From assembly GCA_963772065.1 (NCBI GenBank), contig CAVYVZ010000009.1:372001-436000 (forward strand): a DNA stretch of 64,000 nucleotides, read 5' to 3'. Positions within the stretch are counted from its first letter, which is position 1. Every line of letters begins with the position of its first letter. This document shows positions 47,719-57,974 of this stretch, piece by piece. Origin of the DNA: CAVYVZ01 sp963772065. GTDB taxonomy: Bacteria > Acidobacteriota > Vicinamibacteria > Vicinamibacterales > UBA2999. The notes beneath the pieces were generated by a model. The model was not told the origin of the DNA and ran no database searches. It was given only the letters and a program-made list of their open reading frames with translations. The position numbers were made by a program, and so were the translations under genes.

Positions 47719-50187
47719 TAGTTAGAGCTTCTCTTGTGAGGCGCCCCGATCGGGCGAATCGTGATGTTGCGGAATCTGATCGTGCCCGTGCCCCCGGCCT
47801 GCAGCGCGACGAGCCCGGGCGCCGTCAGCTTGTCGTCGGTACGCATCCACGACGACCTTGCCGTTCACCTTCGACACGACATGCGACCCGTTGGCGACGA
47901 TCTCCAGCGTATTCCACCGGCCCGAGGTCTCGAGCTTCGGCGCCGCGGCAACTTCCATGACGCTGCCGGTGGGGTGCGTTTCGTGCCCGTCCTGGATGTT
48001 GAACTCATAGCAGCTTCGCTGCGTGATCGGCGGTGTGTCGCCCATCGGGCAGCGCACGAGCACGCCTCCGTTCACCGTGGCGTCGGCGAACCATTCCAGC
48101 TTCACCTCCACGTTCTGGTACGCATCCATCGCCCGAAGGTAGCTGAAGCCGCCTTTCGATACGCCGACGATTTCACCGTTCTCCTCGGACCACCTTGCAC
48201 CGCCGATCGGCGACCAGCCGCGGAGCATCGACGCCGTCGTCTCCGGCCGGTCGGCCAGGGCGAAGGCCACCAGCATGCCTGGCACCGCAGTGTCCTGATC
48301 GCCGGCGCTGAATACGATGTACTGCTTCCCCTCGTGCATGTAGGTCATCGGGAGGCCCGTCTGTACCGAGGGAATCCGCGTCTCCCACACGATCTCGCCC
48401 GTTGCCTTGTCGAGGGCCCGGAAGTACGGCTCGCCGCCCCAGCCCTCGCCGGCAAAGAGCAGAGTCTTGGTGACGAGCAGGCCCGCCTTGCCCCGGCTGC
48501 CCGTGCGCCCCACATCCACGCCCTTCAGCATCGGATGGTTGCGAACCTCACGCGGCGTGCCGCCGTTGGGGATCTGCCAGGCGTGTTCCCCCGTGTTCAT
48601 GTTGATGGCGGTAATCCTGCCGTAAGGCGGCTTGAGGAAATGCAGTCCGAACGGCAGCGGAATCGGCGGCCTGACGTTGATGAAGTCGATGTCGTGTTTC
48701 GGATCCTTCGTGAGCGCGAGAATCGCCGGCAGGACGGCCGTCCCCGAGTACAGGAAACCGGTCTCGGGATCGAAGGCGCCATGCTCCCATCCCGTGCCGC
48801 CGGTGGACCCCGGGAGAGCAATGGTTCCCTTCGTTCCGTCTGGCGCGTCGGCGAGCGATGGCGGCGTCCACAGCGGGCCGATTCGATAGTTCGCGATCAG
48901 CCGCTCGGCTTCGGCTCTGATCTCGGGGGTGAAGTCGACGAGATCGTCCTTGCTCACGCCCTGGCGATCGTACGGCTTCGGCTTCGTCGGAATGGGCTGC
49001 GTCTTCGACGCGCGCTCGCCCGGCACGTCGCTCTGCGGTACGGGCCTCTCCACGATCGGCCAGATCGGTTTTCCAGTGACGCGGTCGAACGCATACACCA
49101 TGACCTGCTTCGTCAGCTGCAGGACCGCCTTCACGGGCCGGCCGTTGACGACGAGATCCGCCAGGATCGGCGCGGTCGGAATGTCCCAGTCGTAGATGTC
49201 GTGATGAACGAGTTGATAGTGCCAGATCTTCTTGCCGGTCTTGACGTCGACCGCGACGAGCGTCGATCCATACAGGTTGTCGCCAAGGCGATGGCCGCCG
49301 TACCAGTCGCTCGTCGGAGCTTCCACCGGCAGGTATGCGTATCCGAGCGCCTCATCGACCGAGATCGGCGCCCAGACGCCCGTGTTGCCGGTGTAGCTGA
49401 GTGAATCGCTTTCCCACGTCTCCGCTCCCGGCTCGCCCGGCTGCGGAATCGTGCGGAAGCGCCACACCTGTTTCCCAGTACGGACGTCGTACGCCTGCAC
49501 GAACCCCGGCGTGTTCTTCTTGCTTCGCGGCCGCTCGCCGGTCTCGTGCGCGGGGCCGATGATGATGGTGTCGTTTGTGATCACCGGCGGCGAGCTGTTT
49601 CCGATCGATCCACTGTCTTCCGCGATCGGCACTCCGGCACCTTTCATCAGATCGACGATGCCGCCGTCGCCGAAGCTCTCGACGGGAAGCCCGGTCTTCG
49701 CATTCAGCGCAACGAGGTGAAACCCAGGCGTGACCGCGATGACACGATCGTCCCCCTTGCCGTCGGACCAGAACGAGACGCCCCGGCCCGAATTGCGTCG
49801 AGGCGCGCGCTGATATCGAACCCCTTCGTCCGGGCGCCACACCCACAGCGTTTCGCCCGTGGCCGGGTCGGCGGCGACGACGGCCCTCCGGAACCCTGCA
49901 GTGAAATACAGCCGGCCATTGACGTAGAGCGGCGTCGTTTCGTTCTTGAATTCCGGCGGGTTGCCGAAGTTGTCGGACTTCCACGTCCAGGCGACGCGAA
50001 GGTCGCGCACGTTGTCTCTGGTAATCTGCGCTAGAGGTGAGTACCGCGTTCCCCGCAGGTCTCGGTGATAATGACGCCATTCCCCATCGCCGGGCGCGAC
50101 GGCCCCTCCCGCGGGAGGGGACTTGCCCACGTCCTGTGCTGACAGCGACACCGCGAGCATGACGATGGCGATAGAAAGCAGGCGCAT
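47718..50187 (-). CDS. Secreted PQQ-dependent dehydrogenase with DUF1080-like tail, frameshifted
   Basis: A long periplasmic quinoprotein. A signal peptide (MRLLSIAIVMLAVSLSAQ) begins at ATG 50187. The PQQ propeller has RYSPLAQITRDNVRDLRVAWTW, ETTPLYVNGRLYFTAGFRRAVVAADPATGETLW, NTGVWAPISVDEALGYAYLPVEAPTSDWYGG and QLVHHDIYDWDIPTAPIL. It ends near residue 650 and is followed by a 3-keto-disaccharide-hydrolase-like (DUF1080) beta-sandwich (MDAYQNVEVKLEWFADATVNGGVLVRC). Near 47844 the frame shifts; the fitting end (DDKLTAPGLVALQAGG) stops at 47718. Its start codon overlaps the start of the divergent receptor gene. Confidence 0.88.
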
Positions 50188-52414
50188 GAAGGTGGTGTAT
50201 TTTGCGCGGGTGCGGCTCGCGCTATTTGTCATCGTTTGTCTCTCGTCGTTCGTTCTCATCGCTGACGCCGAGCCTCTGAGTGGCACCGTGGTCGACGCGT
50301 CCGGCGCGCCGGTGCCTGGCGCAACGGTCGTCGTGACTGCTGGTGGCAGGGATCATTCGGCCACCACCAACGACAACGGTCGATTCGATCTGCCCGAAGT
50401 GCCCGCCGGCGACGTGCAGGTGCGCGCCAGCGCGCCCGGCTTCGCCGACGCCATCACCACGCTTGCATCCGGAGCGCAGGCGCGTCTCGTGCTGCGGCCG
50501 GCACCGCTCGTCGACATCGTGACCGTGACCGCGTCGCGCGGCGCCGAACGGCTCGGCACCGCCGCGAGCACGACGGTGCTGACGTCGGCGGAGCTCTTCA
50601 ACTCCGCGGCCGGGTCGCTCGACGACGCGCTGCGGAACACGCCGGGCTTCAGCCTGTTTCGCCGCTCGACCTCCCGCGTGTCCAACCCCACCACGCAGGG
50701 CGTGACGCTGCGGGGCGTGTCGGGCTCCGGTGCGAGCCGCACGATGGTACTCGCAGACGGCCTCCCCTTGAACGACGCCTTTGGGAGCTGGGTCTACTGG
50801 AATAAGGTGCCACAGGCGGCAATCGAACGCGTGGAAATCGTGCGTGGCGCCACCGGCGATCTGTACGGGGCCGACGCGCTGGGCGGTGTGGTGCAGGTGC
50901 TGACGTTCTCCCCGGGCCGGACGAGGCTTCGCGCGACGCTCGAAGGCGGCTCGCACAGCACCGGCCGCGCGTCGGGATTCGGTGGATTCCAGCGCGGCAG
51001 CTGGCATGCCGAAGGAGCGGGCGAATGGCTGCGAACCGATGGGGTCGTCATCATCGCGCCCGAATCGCGCGGCCTCGTCGACGTGCGCGCCGACAGCGAC
51101 TACGGCACGGGGTTCGTCGGAGGCGGCTATAACGCCGGCGCGTGGCACACGTCGGCTCGCGTGAGCCGGTACAAGGAAGATCGCGGCAACGGCACGCCGC
51201 TGCAGGTGAACGATACCGAGTGGACGCAGGTATCCGGCGAAGGGGGCGGCGGCGTGCTGGGAGGCGCCTGGCTCGCGCGCGCGGCGGGCGGATCGCAGAC
51301 CTACTACCAGACGTTCACGGCGGTTGCCGCCGACCGCGCAAGCGAGCGGCTGACAATGGAGCAGACGATGCCGAGCTCCTTCGCGAACGTCTCGGGGCAA
51401 TGGGCCGGGCTGTGGCGCGGGTACGGCTTGCTGCTCGGCGCTGACGCCAAGCACACCGAGTCGGACGTCGAGGAGGTCCGCTATTCGGTGACCAACGTGC
51501 GCACGGGACCGTTTCTCGCAGGCGGTAGTGAAACGAATGGCTCTGGATTCGCGCGCATCAGCGCCTCGCCCCTCGATCGTCTCACCGTGGTGGCCGGGCT
51601 GCGCGTCGATGCCTGGCGGTCCACGCCGACAGATGCCGCCCTGCCCGAGCATACGAGCGTGTTTCTCAGTCCGCGCGTGTCGGCGGCGTATCGCCTGCAC
51701 GACACCGTGTCGCTGCACGGCTCGATCTACCGCGCCTCTCGCACGCCGACGCTCAATGAGCTCCATCGTGGTTTCCGAGTGGGGAACATCCTCACGAATC
51801 CGAATCCGCAGCTGGATCCCGAACAGCTCGCCGGGGCCGAAGGGGGCGCGCTCTTCGCGTCGGGCGCCGTGTCCGCTCGTGTCACAGGCTTCTGGAACAG
51901 GATGACCGATGCGATCACCAACGTGACAATCCTCACCACGCCCGCCCAGATCACCCGGCAGCGACAGAACACCGACACGGTGCGGGCGGCCGGTTTCGAG
52001 ATGGAAGCCGACGTCCGGCCGCATCCTCACTGGACCATCGGCGGCGTGGTGGCGTTGACACGATCGACCTTCACCAATACGCCGACACAGCCCGCGCTCG
52101 ATGGCAACCGCGTGCCGCAGGTGCCCGACTATCAGCTCGGCGCCACCGTGACGTACCTCGATCCGGCGCGCTTCACCGCCGCGCTTCAGATTCGAACGCT
52201 CGGCGATCAGTTCGACGACGACCTCAATGTGTTCGAGCTGAATGGATTCACGGTGGTCGACGTGACCGGAAGCAAGGAAGTGCGGCGGGGCGTCCACGGC
52301 TTCGTCGCGATCGAGAACCTGTTCGATGCCGAGTACGACGTCGGGCGCACGCCCATCCGGACGATCGGCTGGCCTCGCACCGTCCGAGCCGGCGTAAGAT
52401 TGTTCCTTCCGTAG
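50186..52414 (+). CDS. TonB-dependent outer-membrane receptor
   Basis: A 742-residue receptor. A signal peptide (LALFVIVCLSSFVLIADA) precedes a carboxypeptidase-regulatory-like domain (GTVVDASGAPVPGATVVVTAGG, LPEVPAGDVQVRASAPGFA). Then come a plug (VDIVTVTASRGAERLGTAASTTVLT, DDALRNTPGFSLFRRSTSRV, GVTLRGVSGSGASRTMVLADGLPLND) and a 22-strand-type barrel ending RTVRAGVRLFLP. The plug sequence resembles the siderophore/cobalamin type. The start ATG is chosen by the signal peptide; a GTG at 50210 would also fit. It is divergent from, and its start overlaps, the PQQ dehydrogenase gene. Confidence 0.88.
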   Translation: MKVVYFARVRLALFVIVCLSSFVLIADAEPLSGTVVDASGAPVPGATVVVTAGGRDHSATTNDNGRFDLPEVPAGDVQVRASAPGFADAITTLASGAQARLVLRPAPLVDIVTVTASRGAERLGTAASTTVLTSAELFNSAAGSLDDALRNTPGFSLFRRSTSRVSNPTTQGVTLRGVSGSGASRTMVLADGLPLNDAFGSWVYWNKVPQAAIERVEIVRGATGDLYGADALGGVVQVLTFSPGRTRLRATLEGGSHSTGRASGFGGFQRGSWHAEGAGEWLRTDGVVIIAPESRGLVDVRADSDYGTGFVGGGYNAGAWHTSARVSRYKEDRGNGTPLQVNDTEWTQVSGEGGGGVLGGAWLARAAGGSQTYYQTFTAVAADRASERLTMEQTMPSSFANVSGQWAGLWRGYGLLLGADAKHTESDVEEVRYSVTNVRTGPFLAGGSETNGSGFARISASPLDRLTVVAGLRVDAWRSTPTDAALPEHTSVFLSPRVSAAYRLHDTVSLHGSIYRASRTPTLNELHRGFRVGNILTNPNPQLDPEQLAGAEGGALFASGAVSARVTGFWNRMTDAITNVTILTTPAQITRQRQNTDTVRAAGFEMEADVRPHPHWTIGGVVALTRSTFTNTPTQPALDGNRVPQVPDYQLGATVTYLDPARFTAALQIRTLGDQFDDDLNVFELNGFTVVDVTGSKEVRRGVHGFVAIENLFDAEYDVGRTPIRTIGWPRTVRAGVRLFLP

Positions 52415-52420
52415 CGCTGC

Positions 52421-52714
52421 ATGGCTGCCACTGTCCACGTCATTGCCCGCGTTCGCGCGAAGGCAGGGAAGGAAGAAGCGCTCAAGATGGTGCTCGAGGC
52501 GCTCGTGCCGCCATCACGGCGCGAGCTCGCCTGCCATCGGTACGACCTGCTCCAGAGCTCGACGGACCCGCGCGATTTCTGCTTCATAGAGCGCTGGGAC
52601 TCGCAGCCCGCGCTCGACCAGCACGCCGCCAGCGAACACGTCAAACGGGCCGGCGAGCAGATCGCGGATCTCGTCGAGGGCCCACCCGACATCCAGCGAT
52701 TTCAGCTGGTGTGA
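52421..52714 (+). CDS. Antibiotic biosynthesis monooxygenase-domain protein
   Basis: A 97-residue ABM-fold protein: VHVIARVRAKAGKEEALKMVLEALVPPSRRE, then CHRYDLLQSSTDPRDFCFIERWDSQPALDQHAAS and VKRAGEQIADLVEGPPD. These small dimeric proteins include quinol and heme-degrading monooxygenases. It ends four bases into the next gene, so it may be coupled to the DsbA-like gene. No substrate is known. Confidence 0.88.
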   Translation: MAATVHVIARVRAKAGKEEALKMVLEALVPPSRRELACHRYDLLQSSTDPRDFCFIERWDSQPALDQHAASEHVKRAGEQIADLVEGPPDIQRFQLV

Positions 52715-53802
52715 CGCTCGAACGTTCCCGACCGAGGTTGCTCTTGAGACGAGTCCTACAGCTTGCCGTTGCCGTTGCGGTTGCCGTGCCGTCGCTCGTG
52801 TGCGCGCAGCAGCAGCAGCCGGCGCCGCCGGCCGCGGTGGCGGGGTCCGGAGATGTTGCCGCGCGCGTGGGCGAGCGGGTCATCACCGTGGCCGACGTCG
52901 ATCGGGCCTGGCGCGACGCTGACGCCGGCGCGCAGGCGCAGGCAGCGCAGGCGCTGTACGACGGCCGGAGGCAGACGCTCGATCGCCTCGTCGCGGACAT
53001 CCTGATCGAGCAGGCGGCCAAAGCCAAAGGCGTCCCGGCCGCGCAGTTTGCGAAAGAGGAAATCGCCCGGCGCACGAAGCCCGTGGCCGACGCGGACGTG
53101 GACGCCTTCTACCAGCAGAACGCCGCGCGCCTGCAGGGCAAGCGGCTCGACGAGGTCAGCGGCGCCATTCGCACCTTTCTGCAGGAGCAGCAGGCAGCGG
53201 CGGCGCGGGCGGCTTTCGTGGAGGAGCTGCGCAAGGCCGGACCGCCGGTGCGCGTTGCGCTCGATCCTCCACGCCAGCGCATCGAGGTGGCGGCGACCGA
53301 CCCGAGCCGCGGCGGAGCGAACGCGGCCGTGGTGCTGGTCGAATACTCCGACTACCAGTGACCGTACTGCGCGAGGGTCGGTCCGACCCTCAACAGGCTG
53401 CGCGACGTCTACGGCGACAAAGTGAAATTCGTCTGGAAGGACTTCCCGCTCTCGTCGATCCATCCAGAGGCTGTGAAAGCGTCAGAGGCCGCGCATTGCG
53501 CGGGCGATCAGGGCAAGTACTGGGAGTACCACGACGTGCTGTTTGGCAACCAGCGCGCGCTGCAGGTGGTTCAACTGAAGAAGTATGCCGCCGACCTGCG
53601 GCTCGACGCGGCGTCGTTCGACCGCTGCCTCGACTCGGGCACGCACGCGGCCAGGGTCCAGTCCGGCCTTAAGGAGGCGACGCAGCTCGGGCTCAGCTCT
53701 ACGCCGTCGATCTTCATCAACGGCCGGCTGGTGATGGGCGCGCAGCCGTTCGAGGCCTTTCAGTCCGTGATCGACGACGAGCTCGCGCGAGCCGTCAAAT
53801 GA
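52711..53802 (+). CDS. DsbA-like thiol-disulfide oxidoreductase with SurA-like N-domain and probable selenocysteine
   Basis: The product would have 363 residues if TGA 53359-53361 is read as selenocysteine (Sec217). A signal peptide (VLQLAVAVAVAVPSLVCAQ) is followed by a SurA-N/parvulin-like helical region (residues 50-180: VITVADVDRAWRDAD, LYDGRRQTLDRLVADILIEQ, EVSGAIRTFLQEQQ). The thioredoxin-fold domain then reads VEYSDYQ-U-PYCARVGPTLNRL. In this family that site is CPYC, so the TGA replaces the first, nucleophilic Cys, and Cys220 remains. DKVKFVWKDFPL, EAAHCAGDQGKYWEYHDVLFGNQ and the cis-Pro332 (STPSIF) follow in the same frame to the TAA-free end at 53802. Without read-through the protein would stop at residue 216. 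A hairpin after the TGA fits a SECIS. Confidence 0.88.
53359..53391 (+). promoter_or_regulatory. Selenocysteine UGA codon with SECIS-like hairpin
   Basis: The TGA at 53359-53361 is followed by GAGGGTCG (53373-53380), loop GTC, and CGACCCTC (53384-53391), a perfect 8-bp stem. The loop starts 19 bases after the TGA; bacterial SECIS elements lie 16-37 bases away with a small loop that starts with G. Two AGG arginine codons sit in or near the stem in place of the CGN codons mostly used here, as if constrained by the hairpin. Confidence 0.8.
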
Positions 53803-54046
53803 TCACGGCAAGGGCCGCCCAACCGAGCATGGCGAGAATGGCCGCGCACATGCCGAGCGCAAACGCCGTGAGCAGCGCCATGTAGCCCCACCCGTCTGAT
53901 GCTGCGGGTTCGATTCGCGTGCCTTCGATCCTGATGACCGACTCGCTCTCGAACTCGGTCAGGGCCTCCAGGATTTCATCCCGATCGGTAAGCACCGGGT
54001 AACTGGCGCGCTCGGATTGATGCAGAGCCTCGGCTGCCGACGCCAT
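53795..54046 (-). CDS. Small membrane protein of unknown function
   Basis: An 83-residue protein with a charged N-terminal half (TDRDEILEALTEFESESVIRIEGT) and a C-terminal membrane helix (MALLTAFALGMCAAILAMLGWAALAVII). The ATG follows a GAGGG box by a few bases. No family was recognised. It overlaps the end of the DsbA-like gene by eight bases on the other strand. Confidence 0.65.
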   Translation of the reverse strand: MASAAEALHQSERASYPVLTDRDEILEALTEFESESVIRIEGTRIEPAASDGWGYMALLTAFALGMCAAILAMLGWAALAVII

Positions 54047-54128
54047 GATGATGCCCTCGTGTCGGATCCGATGATAGGCCCGTCGCGAAGAGGGGTTTGC
54101 ATGAGAAAACGCCGAGCGGCGGAAGCGC

Positions 54129-55100
54129 CTAGGGAAGAAGGACGATTTTTCCGTATGCTCCAGGTTCCATGACGGCCACATGCGCCTTCGCTGCATCCGC
54201 GAGCGGGTATTCCTTCCCGACCACGGGCGTCAGCGTGCCGTTTTCCAATCCGGCGCCGATGAAGGCATGGAGGTTCCGCAGATCGTCAGGAGGCGTGAGC
54301 CCGAGCTGAACGCCGAGGATGGAGGCCTCCTTCGACATCGCTTTCCGTGGATCGATTTCGATTCTGCCCCGATTCCCGATCACGCACACGCGTCCCCGGG
54401 GTGCGATCACCGTCAGATCGTTTTCGAGGTTCACGTTCGCCAGCATTTCCAGCACGACGTCGACGCCGCGGCCGCGCGTGGCCTGCATCACCTGATCGAG
54501 GTACGCGGCCTCGCGGTGATTCACGACGTGGTGAGCGCCCTGTTTTCGAACCAGCTCCAGCCCTTCGGGGGTGCCCGCCGTGCCAATCACTTGCATGCCG
54601 GTGGCGCGGGCGATCTGCACCGCCGCGGTGCCGACGCCGCCGCTCGCGCCGTGCACGAGCACCGTTTCACCGGAACGCGCCTGGCCGCGCTGCAGGAGCG
54701 CTCGCGCCGCGGTCGCATACGGCGTGTTGACCCCCGCACCCTGCTGGAACGTGACGCGGTCCGGCAGCGGATACACGCGCGACGCGTCGCACAACACCCG
54801 TTCGGCGTATGTCCCGTTCATACCGGGCACGACGCCCGCGTTGTACACGCGCTGGCCCGGGCGCAGATGCGTCACCCCTTCACCCACGGCTTCGATCACC
54901 CCCGCGGCATCGAAGCCTGGAATGTAGGGGAGCTTCGGCTTGATGACGTGCGCACCCGTTCGGATGTACGTGTCTACCGGGTTCACCCCCGCCGCAAGCA
55001 CGCGGATGGTCACCTGCCCGGGCTGCGGTAACGGATCGGGAACGCTCTCCAGCTTCATCACCTCGGGTGGGCCGAACTCGCTCACGAGAATTGCTCTCAT
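54129..55100 (-). CDS. Zinc-independent quinone oxidoreductase (MDR superfamily)
   Basis: A 323-residue medium-chain dehydrogenase/reductase of the quinone oxidoreductase type. Seen are MRAILVSEFGPPEVMKLESVPDP, LAAGVNPVDTYIRTGAH, PYIPGFDAAGVIEAVGEGVTHL and the NADPH site VLVHGASGGVGTAAVQIARATGMQVIGTAGT. The zinc cysteines of alcohol dehydrogenases are absent. It reduces quinones or enones with NADPH. Its start is next to the 55115 repeat element, which therefore lies in its promoter region. Confidence 0.92.
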   Translation of the reverse strand: MRAILVSEFGPPEVMKLESVPDPLPQPGQVTIRVLAAGVNPVDTYIRTGAHVIKPKLPYIPGFDAAGVIEAVGEGVTHLRPGQRVYNAGVVPGMNGTYAERVLCDASRVYPLPDRVTFQQGAGVNTPYATAARALLQRGQARSGETVLVHGASGGVGTAAVQIARATGMQVIGTAGTPEGLELVRKQGAHHVVNHREAAYLDQVMQATRGRGVDVVLEMLANVNLENDLTVIAPRGRVCVIGNRGRIEIDPRKAMSKEASILGVQLGLTPPDDLRNLHAFIGAGLENGTLTPVVGKEYPLADAAKAHVAVMEPGAYGKIVLLP

Positions 55101-55114
55101 GGCAGCATCTTACT

Positions 55115-55275
55115 CGGTGCGATCTCGATCACGTCGGTGCCTTGGTGCACCGACACCGCATAGCACCGACATGGTCGAGATCGCACCGATAACGTGAGGG
55201 AGATCGCACCGATAACGTGAGGGAGATCGCACCGACAGCGTCAGGAGAATCGCACCGACAACTTCAGAGATTGCA
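55115..55275. repeat. GTCGGTGCGATC repeat element, copy B
   Basis: An inverted repeat (55115-55140 against 55163-55188, 24 of 26 bases matching) is followed by direct repeats of about 23 bases, AGATCGCACCGATAACGTGAGGG, the first two identical and the next two diverged. Together they fill nearly the whole gap between the quinone oxidoreductase and 6-phosphogluconate dehydrogenase genes. The core is the same word as at 47692 and 57796. Confidence 0.85.
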
Positions 55276-55309
55276 CAACGGCGCAGTGTGCGATAGCGTT
55301 CCGAAGGAT

Positions 55310-56721
<1,412 letters not shown>

Positions 56722-56722
<1 letters not shown>

Positions 56723-57792
56723 TGGACATCCCCTCCACCGGCGCCCTTGATTTCCTGGCGCTCGGCGCGCTCATCCACCGCCTCGATCCCGGCGTCGTTC
56801 CGTTCCGCAAGGCCACGAGCTGCGCGATCCACGTCAGCGGCGGCGAGTTCAATACCGCGGCGAATCTCTCGGATTGCTTCGGGATGCGCACCGGGATCGC
56901 GACCGCGATGGTCGACTATCCGATCGGAGAGCTGATCGCCGGGCGGGTGCGGGCGATGGGGGTGACGCCGTTCTACCGGATGTTCAAGCACGACGGCGCC
57001 TGGGGCCCGAACATGGCGACCGTGTACAGCGATCGCGGCCACGGGATGCGTCCGCCAGTCGTCTTCTACAACCGCAGCAACGAAGCCGCCGCGCAGCTGA
57101 AGCCGGGAGATTTCGACTGGAAGGCCATCCTTGGCGCGGGCGTCCGCTGGTTTCACAGCGGAGGCATCTTTGCGTCGCTGTCGTCCACGACGTCGGAGCT
57201 GATCATCGAGGGCATGAAGGCCGCAAAGGCACAGGGCGCGATCGTGTCGTTCGATCTGAACTACCGCGAGAAGCTGTGGAGCGCGTCGGGCGGATCGGCC
57301 CGCGCCCTCGCAGTCCTCGGCCGCATCGTCGAGCACGTCGATGTGCTCGTCGGCAACGAAGAAGACCTGCAGAAGGGACTCGGCATTCCCGGTCCCGAAG
57401 TCGCGGCGGCATCCAAGCTCGATCCGAGCGTGTTCGTCGGGATGATCGATCGCGTGGTCTCGAAGTACCCCCAGATCAAAGTCGTGGCCACGACGCTGCG
57501 CGAAGTGCATTCGACGAACCGGCACACGTGGGGGGCGGTCGCGTGGGTCAAGGGGCAGACCTGCGTGGCGCCCACGTGCGTGCTGGACGTCTACGATCGC
57601 GTGGGCGGCGGCGACGGCTTCGCGTCGGGACTGTTCTACGGTCTGCTGACCGGCCTGCCGGCCGAGGAGTCGGTCAGGTTCGGCTGGGCGCACGGCGCGC
57701 TCGTCGCGGGCTATCCCGGTGACACGACGATGGCGTCGATCGATCAGGTGCGCGCGTTCGCACACGGCCAATCCGCACGAATCCAAAGATAA
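56722..57792 (+). CDS. PfkB-family sugar kinase (2-keto-3-deoxygluconate kinase-like)
   Basis: A 356-residue ribokinase-fold kinase. GGEFNTAANLSDCFGMRTGIATAMV is near the sugar site, LNYREKLW and VLVGNEEDLQKGLG in the middle, and the ATP/catalytic block reads YDRVGGGDGFASG, a GGGD variant of the usual GAGD, with the catalytic Asp kept. The best match is KDG kinases. Coupled to gnd, it suits sugar-acid breakdown feeding 6-phosphogluconate chemistry. The stop is three bases before repeat copy C. Confidence 0.88.
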
Positions 57793-57795
57793 CTT

Positions 57796-57974
57796 TCGGT
57801 GCGATCTCACTCACGCACTCGGTGCGATCTGGCTTCGCCTGTCGGTGCGATCTCGATCATGTCGGTGCTTGGTGCACCGACATGCAAACCGCCGACATGA
57901 TCAAGATTGCACCGACAGCGTCAGAGTGATCGCACCGAGAGCGTGAATGCGATCGCACCGACGGCGTGAGTGAG
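57796..57974. repeat. GTCGGTGCGATC repeat element, copy C
   Basis: Three units of about 23 bases (TCGGTGCGATCTCACTCACGCAC and relatives at 57796, 57819 and 57842) face three to four units in reverse orientation (ATTGCACCGACAGCGTCAG and relatives, 57905-57974). The middle (57862-57880) is a small dyad. The right part codes for the end of the permease gene at 57921. Confidence 0.85.

Noticed and set aside
50222..52438. 738-codon minus-strand open frame opposite the TonB-dependent receptor
   Set aside because: No domain pattern; the receptor on the plus strand explains the region fully.
55179..55275. Tandem repeats near the gnd gene considered as a CRISPR array
   Set aside because: Units follow each other directly at about 23 bases with no unique spacers, and no cas genes are near.
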